From positions 1,178,001 through 1,242,000 of the forward strand of contig JBBPFI010000007.1 of assembly GCA_037974965.1 (NCBI GenBank): a DNA stretch of 64,000 bases, given 5' to 3'. The notes under the pieces are model-generated. The model was not told the DNA's origin. It searched no databases and saw nothing but the letters and a program-made list of their open reading frames with translations. Origin of the DNA: Dacryopinax spathularia (taxonomy: Eukaryota; Basidiomycota; Dacrymycetes; Dacrymycetales; Dacrymycetaceae). Numbering within the stretch: position 1 is the stretch's first letter; every line of letters starts with the position of its first letter. This document shows, piece after piece, positions 1-11,300 of the stretch. Made by a program: the position numbers and the translations under genes.

Positions 1-58
1 CTGGTACTGATCAAGCGACAGTGGGCGGCAGGGACCAGAGGTTACTATGAAATTGCAG

Positions 59-732
59 AATAACATGCTTGCTGCAGCGGTTACCCTATCCATTTCTCCG
101 AGCGACCTAGTCTTCAGTTACCCTCTCATCGAACAATGCGTCGCTGTGATGGTGCAGCACCTTACAGGCGATGCCAAGGTGAGTACGATCGACGTGTGGG
201 CTGAAAGTACCTAATGAACTGGTATCAGGAACTCTCGCGTGTAGCAGCACAATGTGCCAGTATGCTGATGTCCGCGACCCGGACAGGGCCTGCCGTCCTG
301 CGTGTCTGCTGCAGGCTGCTCCTGCCAGGGCTCGTGGTATATGCGCTTGACCTTGACTGCCCGAACCTGGAAGAGCGATATCAGGCATTGAACTCACTTC
401 TTGGGGTGGTCGACGCAGCTCACAGTAAGGATTGATAGTGCGTCTCTGTCAGCGCCAAGCTAACGCTCTCCTCAGTTACTAGGACTTTATGCGTTATTCT
501 ACCCGTTTACGTAGCCAGCCTGGGGCCCGCCAGGACCGTCGCTTCCAGCAAGCTCGGTTTGGCCCATATCCTAGAGGTGGCAACAACGTACCCTGCGGCG
601 TTCAAGGAAGCCACTGCATCGTTACATGCGTCAGTACGTACAGTCATGGAGGCCGCACTTCGGCAAGCAATGGCGCCGACTGTTACACCCACTTTACATG
701 TGAAGCGGCAGATTGCGCTAAAGCAATTTTAG
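59..732 (+). CDS. HEATR5/Laa1-like HEAT-repeat protein, 3' end only
   Basis: Three exons are readable: 59-178, 229-424 and 476-732, with GT-AG introns and phases that fit, giving about 146 C-terminal residues ending in LKQF and TAG. A further intron probably ends at 58. The last exon carries a long helical stretch with LAHILEVATTYPAAFKEA, followed by VRTVMEAALRQAM. This resembles the C-terminus of HEATR5/Laa1 proteins, where a helix containing yPaaFK is followed by an LE-AvR helix. Family members are very long HEAT-repeat proteins that bind the AP-1 clathrin adaptor and act in Golgi-endosome traffic. Only the tail is in the window, so another large HEAT protein cannot be excluded. The family call rests on this C-terminal motif alone. 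Confidence 0.6.
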
Positions 733-1201
733 AGGAGAACGCGTTCCTGTCTTTCACTACTGTACTATATAACTAGGGGTTAATCAAGCAACGGCTTCCT
801 CAGTGGAAATACAGTCTAGTATGTGGATGTGAAGAGGGAGGAGGCGAGAACGGGGTCTATGCGTGCAAGCGCGATAGATGAACCGGCCATTCCAAGAAAA
901 GAACCGGAACGTCGCTGGGTTCAGGGCACTTTCGGAAACCACCAGCATGATATGTCGACATTATCAGTGGGCTAGATATTCAATAGCAGTATTCCAAGAC
1001 AGTCCGTGTAACGAGAAGAATAGGATGCATGGGCCAGCACAAACTCGGATCGGTGTGTAAACAGAAACCAGAGAAGAGAGGAAAGTAAATAGAAGATCCT
1101 ATCGGAAAGATTTGCTCGAACGCGAGAAATGAGACAGAGTTGGCCGTATCAGTCATCCCAGACACATTGCGCGCTCGTCCACAAAACCAAAGCTTAAGCC
1201 A
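733..1201. other. intergenic, convergent 3' ends
   Basis: About 470 bp between two convergent genes. It should hold both 3' UTRs. I see no coding exon, repeat or RNA gene in it. Confidence 0.5.
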
Positions 1202-2069
1202 TTAGGCAAAGAACAGAGCGCTGATCAGGCCGGCAATGCCGGCCATGCGCCAGTCGACTGTAGCGAGGCCCATCGCGGCGTTCGGGGAGGTCGTCGCAGC
1301 GGCCGATGCGGAAGATGTGCGACTGCGAATGCGCTGTCAGTGACGGTCGCAGCCGCAATTTAGCATTCGCCTTACCTGGCTGAGGTCGTCGAGCTGGTGC
1401 TGGTAGTATGAGTAGACGTGGTCGACGCAGATGACACCGATGAGGCACTTGAGGCCGTGCTCGAGGCCGAAGTGGCTGAGACACTCGAAGAGGACGCGGT
1501 ATTGGTAGCAGAGGCGGAGCTGCCTGACGCGGAACTTGCGCCGGAAGCCGAAGCTGATCCGCTGCTCTTGGCCGGAAGGCCGGCACCGCCAACATAGCCG
1601 GCATTAGTGCCAATGCAGGAGCTGTCAGGACCAGTCTGAATCAAGAAAGGCGCTGGAGCAATCAACAAGCAGATCAGATGCTGCCGAAGTAGGGTAAGGC
1701 AATAGCACTCACCGGAATAGACGGGCTGGCCGGCGCCGTCACGGAGCTGAAGGGTGATGTTGGTACCTATCGCGCTTGTCAGACGCCAAGCAGGGGACGG
1801 GAAGGCGCACAAGCCGTGGGGGACAGCTACGCACCTGCGGGGAGATCCACGATCCAGGTGACGCTGGTGTTGGTGAATGTGCCGATGTTCTCGATGGCGG
1901 CGGCGCTGACCTGACCGCCGGGAAGGACGGAGATGAAGTAAGGCGGGTTGTTGTCAGCGGTCCATGAGAGCAAAACGGGCTCGCATTGAACTGCGGAGGG
2001 AGGTGTGATGATCTGAGAGTGTGCGACGATGGCGAGAGAGAGGACGGAGAGTAGAGCAGCTGCGAACAT
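1202..2069 (-). CDS. secreted Ser-rich GPI-anchored protein, Kre9/Knh1-like N-terminal domain
   Basis: Four exons: 2069-1835, 1766-1713, 1652-1376 and 1322-1202. The product starts with a hydrophobic signal peptide (MFAAALLSVLSLAIVAHSQ), followed by a beta-sandwich domain of about 100 residues with ITPPSAVQCEPVLLSW, PYFISVLPGG and TWIVDLPAG. This is the pattern of the Kre9/Knh1-type domain found in many basidiomycete wall proteins. After a CIGTN segment comes a long Ser/Ala/Thr-rich stalk. The C-terminus is a short hydrophobic tail (AGIAGLISALFFA) typical of a GPI-attachment signal. The protein is expected to be O-mannosylated and anchored at the plasma membrane or wall. Its molecular function is not known. 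The acceptor at 1653 was chosen because it restores YSAPFLIQTG, a continuation common in this family. Confidence 0.85.
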
Positions 2070-2877
2070 GGCTGGCAGAGTGAGATAGATTGCCGACGAC
2101 GAGCGGGGATGATGAGGACGATGAGGAGGACGAGGAGGGTGTTGAAAGGGGGATGGAACCCAACAAGCGATACGACGGTGAGGGTTAAATGGGCGACTGC
2201 GTTCCGTTCGGTGCCTTCCCGCGGTGTTCGGGGTCCCCTCTCCGTTCCTTCCCTTCCTTCTTCTCCCTTCCATTCACAGAATTCAACGGCCGGCGGTGAA
2301 TGGGATTATCATGGCTGCGGAGGCGGATGTGACGAGGGCCGTTTCGGGGTCCCGCAACTCTCACGGAACACACTTCCTTCTCTCTCAAAACCCAAAATTA
2401 CATCAGCACGATCACGTCCATCGTCGTCATCCCCCTCCCCTTGCCCGCGCGGGACACAAGCCTGCAGCCAAGGGAGAGTTTCTCCCTTGTTTTCTTTTCT
2501 TTCCGGCACATTCTCTGCAACCTCGTCCGTTGAAAATGGGCTCTGGAAGTATCCAGATTATCTACATACCTACATCATAACGATTCAGCCAACCTTGAGG
2601 TCGACGACGAGGTGCCCTATTAACCAGAACGGTTCCGGCCCGAACCACAAACCCATCACTCCACCAAGTGGAAAACGCCCCTTGGCAGTGAAACACGGGA
2701 TTGTTGAAAATTGGATGTCAACGACGAGAGAAGTGCCCTACAAGCCTTATACCGCGCCAAGCTGGTTATTGGAGAATATCCTCGCCCATGTGTCTGGACT
2801 TTCGGTCGTTGACATGAGAACAGTGGAAGACGACTCATGCGCAGCAGGTGTGCGCGCGTGCGGAGATGCGCGACGGT
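2070..2877. other. upstream region of the Ser-rich protein gene
   Basis: Some 800 bp with open frames of up to 256 codons that lack domain signals, codon regularity or intron structure. It probably holds the divergent upstream regions of the flanking genes. I see no supported gene. Confidence 0.4.
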
Positions 2878-2887
2878 GAGACCCTTC

Positions 2888-3250
2888 GAGCGAACGACTC
2901 CGATGCACGACCCTTATCGCGCATAAGACCCTTAGTTACCAATTACAAGCCTTCAAAAGATTCCTAAAAAAAACGTTTAACCCGTTAGAAATACTTAATA
3001 GGAGTATCTTGCCAGCATAGCCACGGTTTTGGGTGAGAAATACCCCCTGGTCAATTTTGGGCATGTGAATAGAAATTGAATTCTGGAATTCACGCCAGCA
3101 GCTTGGAACTACGAAATATATTTTTTCAGTTACAGAGAGTAACAAGCGCGGGCCAACTAATTTTTAAGGGAGATAAAGAGAACTTAGATTAATTTAGGAC
3201 GCGCGACGCGTCGTGCTGTGGGCATCCGAGGGCATCCGAGTCGTTCGCTC
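2888..3250. mobile_element. non-autonomous Mutator-like element (MITE), copy 1
   Basis: A 363-bp AT-rich element with no coding capacity. It begins GAGCGAACGACTCCGATGC and ends with the inverted form of the same sequence (one mismatch, CCGATG versus CGGATG). It is flanked by a 10-bp direct repeat, GAGACCCTTC, at 2878-2887 and 3251-3260. Long-tailed target duplications of 9-10 bp point to the Mutator/MULE superfamily. The interior aligns in inverted orientation with the element at 28749-29229 (shared blocks include gataagacccttagtta, gcatagccac and aaagagaacttagattaat). The element ends 98 bp before the ARPC2 start codon once the duplication is counted. No transposase is present in the window. 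Confidence 0.85.
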
Positions 3251-3358
3251 GAGACCCTTCAGTATGCGGTGCTTGGCCTGCTTCCGGTTCCGACTCAGGA
3301 GGCGCACACACCAAGGCAGTATACCGTTTTCCGCCTTCGCACCGTCCAGCCTACAGCA

Positions 3359-4642
3359 ATGATCCTTCTCGAGGTGAGGCCATATAGATGGCATTGCAGC
3401 AGGTGAATGCTTTCTAACCTGGTCGTTGTAGTCTCACAATGTTATTATTGAGAACACTCTCACAGAAAAGTTCCACAAGTGGGTACACATCACACCGGTC
3501 TGCGTCGTTCATTGCTTCATGCGCTATGCAGGCCGTCAGCACTAGACGTGCAGTTTGTGGATTACGATGGCGTGCGCTTCCATCTGTCCACACCCGAGCG
3601 CAAGACGCTCCTCCTTCTTTCCATGAACATACGATGCTGGGACGAGCTCGTTCAGTACGGCGCTCAGGACGTTATCCAGCGAGAGTATGGCAGATGGATT
3701 GCTCCTTCCGTCGAGCCGGAGTACAACGTTTCGCTACAGTTTGACACCGAGCACATCCCGGACGGTGGTAAGCAATGTCAAACCGCCCACAATGCCAATG
3801 TTCTGATTCGTTTCACCAGAAGAGCGTCAGGCTCTCATACACTCTATCGCTCTCCTCAAACGCAATGCTCTCGCCGCTCCTTTCGAGCGCGCATTCCTCA
3901 AACAATACGAGCTGGAATCAAAACCTGCGCCTATTGATGGGTCTGCGCGTGAAGAGGGCGAGCTTATGCAGATCCATTACCGTGACGAGGAGGCGATCTA
4001 CGTGCGGGCGAGCCACGATCGTGTTACCGTCATCTTCTCCACGACTTTCAAAGAGGAAGCGGACCGCATCTATGGCCGCGTATTCCTACAGGCTGGTCAC
4101 ACTAACATTGCTTCTATACGTGCATCCTGACAATCATGCAGGAGTTCGTTGATGCACGGAGGCTTCCATCCATCCAGAATGCGCCCCAAGTCTTGTACAG
4201 TAACCGCGAACCTCCCCTCGAGATTCGGCATTTGTCTGGCTTAAAGGATACCGAGGATGTTGGCTATGTGACTTTTGGTGCGTCCAGCAGCCCAGTTACC
4301 CTGCGAGTCAAGTGGCTAAGGGCGCTCGCAGTACTCTTCCCCCGGCACTTTGCCACTCCTGATACAGCAGCTGCTACCATCTCACGCATACAACTTTTCC
4401 GAGACTACCTACACTATCACATCAAATGCTCAAAGGCGTACATGCACAGCCGTATGCGCCACCGAGTCACCGAATTCCTCAAAGTCCTGAACAGAGCGAA
4501 AATGGAGACAGCGGGAGAGAAGGACCGCAAGACCATCACGTGCGCTAATCTCGCTGCAATATCGCCCACCGTGTCTGACGTTCACCTACAGAGGTCGCTC
4601 GCTGAGGTCTTTCAGATAGAGGAGACTGGTTATGCTGTATAA
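3359..4642 (+). CDS. ARPC2: Arp2/3 complex subunit 2 (p34-Arc)
   Basis: Six exons (3359-3373, 3432-3478, 3532-3767, 3820-4091, 4142-4277, 4332-4642) give 338 aa. The start MILLE matches ARPC2 of other eukaryotes. Further landmarks are DYDGVRFHL, the [11 protein letters not shown] block, [45 protein letters not shown], and near the end [20 protein letters not shown] with DFLKVLNRA-type sequence. ARPC2 and ARPC4 form the core that binds the mother actin filament when the Arp2/3 complex makes branched actin for endocytic patches. Human ARPC2 is 300 aa, and the extra length here is mostly the C-terminal tail. The intron at 4092-4141 needs a GC donor to keep the frame. A Mutator-like MITE lies just upstream. 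Confidence 0.95.
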
Positions 4643-4714
4643 TTGACTGTATTAACACGTTACACCGATACCGCGGTGGGTCCGAATACAGGGCAAGCCC
4701 AGCTTGATCCATCT

Positions 4715-6434
4715 CTAGTGATCCTCCAGCTCTTCTCTGTCCATGCTGACGTCATCTGCCACCGGCAAGGGCACACCATCCTTCCCATAGTCCTGGCATA
4801 TCTGCAATATCGCTTTACCGACGTATTCAAAATCGGAGAGCTTGGACCATCACATCAGCCGTGCATCCGGTGTCAATGTGGGATGATTGTCTTACCTCGG
4901 TCCATACCTGGGCGCTACAGCGCACCCAGCATTTCTTATTGTGGAAGTAAATGCCGGCGAAACAGTTGAACTTATCGAGCAATGTGTTGTTGAAGTGCGA
5001 CAGGAGAGCACCCAGTTCCTCTCCGCTGAAGTGCGATATGTCGAGCGGCACGAGGACGTTCGTCTGTAGGTGTGTCAGGTTTGTTGCTTGTGGTCCGGGG
5101 AGATGGCACAGACCATGTTAGCAGTGAGCTCTCCCGTTTCGTCCAAAGGCCGAGTCCCAAGGATGCTTGCAAGAAACCTTCCACCCTGTATAGCCATATT
5201 ATGACAGTAATCGTTGATTTTCTTCTCGCCTCCAATGGCTTCGCGGAAGTTCAAGGCTGGTGCAGACGAACATCAGAGCATGGCTGCTAGCGCACAGTCT
5301 TTCTCACCAGCGTTAATACTCAAGAAGGGAACCATATCGATCGTGCCAGTCCCTGTTCTTCCTGTTATCATCCGAGATCTCCTGGAACGGGCGAAGCGTA
5401 CATTCAAATAGTCGGACGAATCTAGCTGGGCCTTCTAGCCTAGGAGGCGGATCGTCCGGAGAAACATAACCGATCGACACTGGAAGGGTGATCTTGATCA
5501 TGTCTTGATTTCTGCCAGACGTCCAGAAAGAGGGAGGTATGATAGTCTCCGCTTACCTGTGGGGCACATAAAGTACTGCGGAGCCGCGCTTCGAATACAA
5601 CCATTTGTGACAATTCTATGCGAGCTGTCATGAGGGAATCCCATTCCGCACCCAGAAAAAACACCCACCGAGATCCAGAAGTCGGGTCGGGCGGCGGTCA
5701 GGTTGACAGGCACTTGCCCGATGAGATGCGCCCCGTCGACCAGACTCAGTACTCCATGTTCTTGACATATCTTGCACATCTCTTCCCATGGCATAATGAC
5801 ACCAGGCACACTGACGATACCATCCAGCACGCACAATATCGTCTGCCCTTCGTGCCGCGGAATTGACGCGAGTTCTCTCGCAAAAAGCTCGAGGAGATCG
5901 ACATGCCGTAGGGGATACATGAGGTGAATAATCTTCAGGGAAAGCCCACGATTCCTGTCGCGCACAGCGCGGAGTGTACTTCCAACTGCTCCGTATGTCG
6001 TCGTAACTGGGGAATAATGTCACCAAGGCTGTTGCTCGTGGACTGATATAGCCACTTCTGTGATGCTTACATCCAACTATGATATCTCCGGCTTTCCAAT
6101 CGATGTTCATGAGAACCGTATTGATACCATGGGTTGCGTTCGGGATGATCACGCACTCATCCGCTTCGGCATTGATGAACTTTGCGACCCGGGCTCGTAC
6201 GTTCGCTAACAATTGCAGATATGTCCTTCGCATGAAGAGGTCAGGTGCGCTCTCTGCTTCCCGGGCCATTATTTCCGTTGCGTCCAGTACCTGACGAGGC
6301 AGAGAGCCAAAAGAGCCTGCGCGAACGGTAAGCCTCGAACAACTACATGCACAATCCCATTCACCGTGGTTGAGATTGACGTAACCTTCATCGAAACAAA
6401 ATTCGCTCAGCATGGCCTTGCCAAAGCCTGTCAT
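4715..6434 (-). CDS. class V PLP-dependent aminotransferase (isopenicillin-N-epimerase-like)
   Basis: A multi-exon gene whose internal start reads MTGFGKAMLSEFCFDEGYVN. Conserved landmarks are LNHGSFGSLP after splicing, RRTYLQLLANVRARVAKFI, NATHGINTVL, the TTTYGAV stretch, VLDGIVSVPGVIMPW, the PLP-contacting DGAHLIGQ, and the Schiff-base lysine in NCHKWLYSKRG, which is created by splicing across an intron that begins after FWIS. Later exons restore FEWTGTIDMVPFLSI and FREAIGGEKKIN. The last exon ends with LEDH and TAG. Family members act on diverse amino-acid or sulfur substrates, and the substrate cannot be read from sequence. The frame is open upstream into the AIG2-like domain without a stop, so the real protein may be a fusion reaching 7192. 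The ATG at 6434 lies 3 nt after a strong splice acceptor. Confidence 0.85.
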
Positions 6435-7192
6435 GTCCTGAGAGAGCGAGGAATGGTCTCGATTGACGTCGGATGCAACGATATCCCGTATGGCATCTGT
6501 TTCGGCGTACTCACGATCGTCGTCTGGGTCTACCCAACGCCAGAGCTTCTCCCTGACGAAGGTCTCATAGGACCATACGTCGGGCGTGAGGCAGTCGAGC
6601 CCCTGGGTGTAGATATAGACGTATGCACTGACGGATTTCCGGAGCTCTTCTGGCGAGGGTACATGCGGCGAGCTGGGCATCGTCTGTAGGGTTGAGGTGT
6701 CCAGAGGTTCAGGCTTCCCAAGGGGATGAGCGGAGATTCGATATCGCGTGTACTCCTGCCAGTTGCCTGAGCGAGTGCAAAGAGTAAAAAAATGCGATAC
6801 AAACAGTTCCCTCGAAGACATCCAGGCGACGAAGATCTTGCTCTGTAAGGCCGAACACCAGAGATCCTCGGACGCATCGTTCCGACTCCGGCAGATCGCC
6901 ATTGATCAAGTGTCTGGTCTGCGAATAGGGTATCACCCCAGGATAATCGGCATGTTTTACCTGGTGACGAGTATAATCCTAGGGACGCAGTCAGATCAGG
7001 TCTAAACAGGGAGCCACATCTGGCGGGGGGACCCACAAGCAGTATCGCCGGGCAGACTGTGAGATGATTTCCGCTGTTGCTGAGCACACGCTTGATGATT
7101 CTTGGGTGCATCAGCGTCCCGTAGAAGAAGGCAGCTTCGCCGGATTGGTGATTCATGACTGGCGGCAGTAGACCTCTACCAAAGCTGCTCAT
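6388..7192 (-). CDS. AIG2-like domain (gamma-glutamylcyclotransferase fold)
   Basis: Exon 1 contains MNHQSGEAAFFYGTLMHP, where the FYGTLMHP motif is the glycine-rich substrate-binding loop of the AIG2/GGCT fold. Spliced exons continue DYTRHQVKHADYPGVIP, the block ERCVRGSLVFGLT with LRRLDVFEG, then TEYTRYRI and an end containing YVYI and FVREKLWRWVD. All are in the order expected for fungal AIG2-like proteins of about 200 residues. Starts at 7192 (MSSFGRG) or 7156 (MNHQSG) are both possible. The frame then runs without a stop into the aminotransferase. If the canonical intron 6514-6438 (GTGAGT to CTCTCTCAG) is removed, the AIG2 protein instead ends at a TGA at 6390-6388. The end given assumes that spliced form. 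Biochemical activity is unknown; some family members are not true cyclotransferases. Confidence 0.75.
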
Positions 7193-8002
7193 CCTGTAGA
7201 CAGATAAACACGATAGATGGTGAAGCGGACGCGAGTGGAGTTTCGGCGCGTCGGCTTCGGACCGTAATCGATATTGGCGTTCAGACCGGACATTCGGCGG
7301 CACAAAGGGTATAGTTATCAAGGAAGCGTTAGGGGTCCAATGCGCGTCGTGCAAGTGGCCCTCCGACGGCTTCTGGTTGTCCGAACGCCGTCTCCGAGTA
7401 GGTACTTTGCAGTCTGATATCGCAGGATAAACGGCTCTGCCGTGTTATGGTTGAGCTCATCTACAAAGGTTGGGTGCGGATTGCCCGTCAAGCCATTCAT
7501 GTACATTGATATGGTGCACGATGCCTTCATGCCTGATGATCACGTTATAGTTGTTATGACTAGTACCGTCCCGACATCACCCTACTAACGCTTCGAGGCC
7601 GCAGTGAACAGCTGACGATGGGTGAAGGACACCAAGGGTCGAAGGCCGAAGTATCGTCAACCCGTGGCCCACGAGAGTACTTACACTAAAGGGGTGGTGG
7701 TCGCCCTGAGGGATGTGCTGTAGTTATCGACGTGGACAGGGCTGAGACGTCGACCATCAGGGACGGACGGGTCGGCGGGAGCCGGAGTGGGAAGGGACAA
7801 CCGCGCTCGGAGCATTTGGCCGTTGGCAGCGGGAGCAGAATTTCGCATTGGGCGATGGGCGTGACGTCGACGGCAGCCTACATTTGGGGCCGTATTTCAC
7901 CCCCGAACCCCTCCCAAAGCTTTAACCGCTCGGACACAGCTCATCAATCACCACCACCACCACCACCACCCCTCTTTGCCTCCCCTCCTCCACTCTACAA
8001 TA
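7193..8002. promoter_or_regulatory. divergent upstream region, AIG2 locus and citrate synthase
   Basis: About 810 bp between divergent starts. Near the citrate synthase end there is a (CAC)n run at 7949-7970 followed by a pyrimidine-rich tract, typical of a fungal promoter or 5' UTR. A short minus-strand open frame (7318-7530) has no recognisable domain, and I do not call it a gene. Confidence 0.4.
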
Positions 8003-9881
8003 ATGGCTTCTCCCATTCTGGCGGCGGCGAGGCTTCAGGCATGCATTCCATCTCTCATGTATACCGTCCTTGCAGGCCATCTTACGAGCGGTCTTTGATT
8101 AGTCGCGGGCTAATGGCTTCCGTCTGGCGTCGCGCGCCTCACGCTTCTATGCCACTAAGCCTCAGTCCCTCAAGGAACGTCTTGCGGAACTGATCCCAAA
8201 AGAAAAGGAAAACGTGCGATCCCGTCCTCCGTCCAGCGTGTCCCTCTTTATTAAAGCACCCGTGTAGGTCAAGGCCATTCGTGCTGAACATGGTGCGAAG
8301 GCGTTCGGCCAAGTTACTGTCGATCAGGTATATGGGTAGGTTGCGGCACACAATTCAGCATACAAAGATACTTATCATTGCCCAGCGGTATGCGTGGCCT
8401 TCCCGCACTGATTTGGGACGGTACGTATCTTTTATGCATGTTGAGGCGTGACACTGAGACGGTATTTCACAGGTTCGGTGCTCGATGCCAGTAAGCCAAG
8501 GCAATCTATTTGGAATAGCATTGTGAATCATTCATACAACTAGACGAGGGAATCCGTTTCCGTGGCAAAACCATTCCGGAATGCCAGGAATTACTACCGA
8601 AAGCCGAGGGAGGGGCGGAGCCTCTGCCAGAGGCTCTTTTCTGGTTGTTGGTTACTGGCGAAGTACCTACTCCGGAGCAAACCAAGGCTATCTCGGCTGA
8701 GTGGGCGGCAAGAGCCACGATCCCGAAGTTCGTTGAGGAACTGATCGACCGCTGCCCTCCTACGTTGCATCCCATGAGCCAGTTCAGTTTGGCGGTTACT
8801 GCTGTGCGTTGGCCCAATTCGCACGAATATATGTACGCTCACGTACATAAACCAGTTGAATCATGATTCTGCCTTCGCTAAGGCATATCAAGAGGGTATC
8901 CCTAAGTCGGAGTATTGGGGCCCAATTTTTGAGGATTGCATGGACCTCATTGCCAAGCTGCCTGCTATCGCTGGTCGCATCTATCGCAATGTGTATGGCG
9001 ACGGCAAGCTGCCTGCGATCGACCCCAGCAAGGACTACTCCTGGAATCTGGCCCATCTTCTTGGATTCAGCGATAAGGAGGCGTTTGTTGAGCTTATGAG
9101 GCTGTATATCGTTATTCACAGGTGAGCGGCCTGCATTCGGAGGCTTCGGGCGGTCCTCACCCATGTCCAGCGATCACGAGGGTGGCAACGTGTCCGCCCA
9201 CACCGGAAAGCTCGTGGGCTCCGCCCTGTCCGACCCATTCCTATCGTATGCGGCCGCTTTGAATGGTTTGGCTGGCCCTCTTCATGGTCTTGCCAATCAG
9301 GAAGTGCTGCTCTGGGTGATGAAGATGCGGTCCAAGGTTGGCGAGACGCCATCGGACCAGGATATCAAGGACTACATATGGTCCACATTGAAGAGCGGCC
9401 AGGTTATTCCCGGTTACGGGCATGCCGTACTCAGGAAGACGGTGCGTGAGAGCGGACCAGGGACCACGAGGCAGATATTGATGTATGGCGCAGGATCCTC
9501 GGTACATGGCCCAGCGCGAATTCGCCTTGAAGCATCTCCCTGACGATCCCCTCTTCAAGCTCGTGGGCCAGATTTACAACATCGCCCCTGGTATCTTGCT
9601 GGAGGCAGGTAAGGCGAAGAACCCTTGGCCCAACGTGGATGCGCACTCTGGCGTCCTTCTCACCCACTACGGGTAGGTGCAACCTTTCAAGCACTCTATG
9701 ATAGACCCTCATTTTTTCTATTAGCCTTACCCAGATGCAGTTCTACACCGTTCTTTTCGGTGTCTCTCGTGCCTTCGGTGTCGCTGCACAACTTATTTGG
9801 GACCGGGCCCTCGGTGCCCCGTTGGAGCGACCCAAGAGCTATTCCAGCGAGGCGATCAAGAAGATGTTTGCAAACAAATGA
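8003..9881 (+). CDS. CIT1: citrate synthase, mitochondrial
   Basis: The protein catalyses condensation of acetyl-CoA and oxaloacetate in the TCA cycle. It starts [12 protein letters not shown], with a basic mitochondrial presequence. After splicing come [54 protein letters not shown] and [14 protein letters not shown]. The catalytic histidines are in the family positions: [12 protein letters not shown] (His of the active site), [13 protein letters not shown] and [16 protein letters not shown]. The C-terminal [13 protein letters not shown] and [11 protein letters not shown] are also typical, and the protein ends KKMFANK. At least eight exons. The first intron is uncertain: a GC donor at 8039 with acceptor at 8102 gives the smoothest presequence. 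Confidence 0.96.
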
Positions 9882-9987
9882 GGGGTTTGGCACAAAAAAT
9901 CTGCGAGTCCTTGAATACGTTACCTTCTCCAATGTATCCTGTCTACATGGCAGGTGCTTGCAGCAAAATCATATTGTTCGTTGTGTC

Positions 9988-11019
<1,032 letters not shown>

Positions 11020-11300
11020 TGCTTGCTCTTGGGATCGATGACCCCCTCCCGTACGCTTTCTTTTGGCCATCCGACGTGAATTTGGCCTTGTTGCTTAGTA
11101 GTCACCGCACGACAGTTCGCTCCGGGAAGCGGAGAATTGTCACAGTTTGTTTGCTTCCGTTTCGCAGCCAGTTACTCACTGATCCAACTGGTGTCTCTTT
11201 CCTGAAACGGAACGGAATAAAAGGATGCCACTCCTCGACTCCTAATCAAGCTTGGTTGACTATATATAACGAATGGATCCCACATGTTCTCCCACCACTA

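Noticed and set aside
2109-2879. 256-codon open frame on the plus strand
   Set aside because: No domain, low-complexity Arg/Ser/Pro content, and it overlaps the upstream region of the Ser-rich protein gene.
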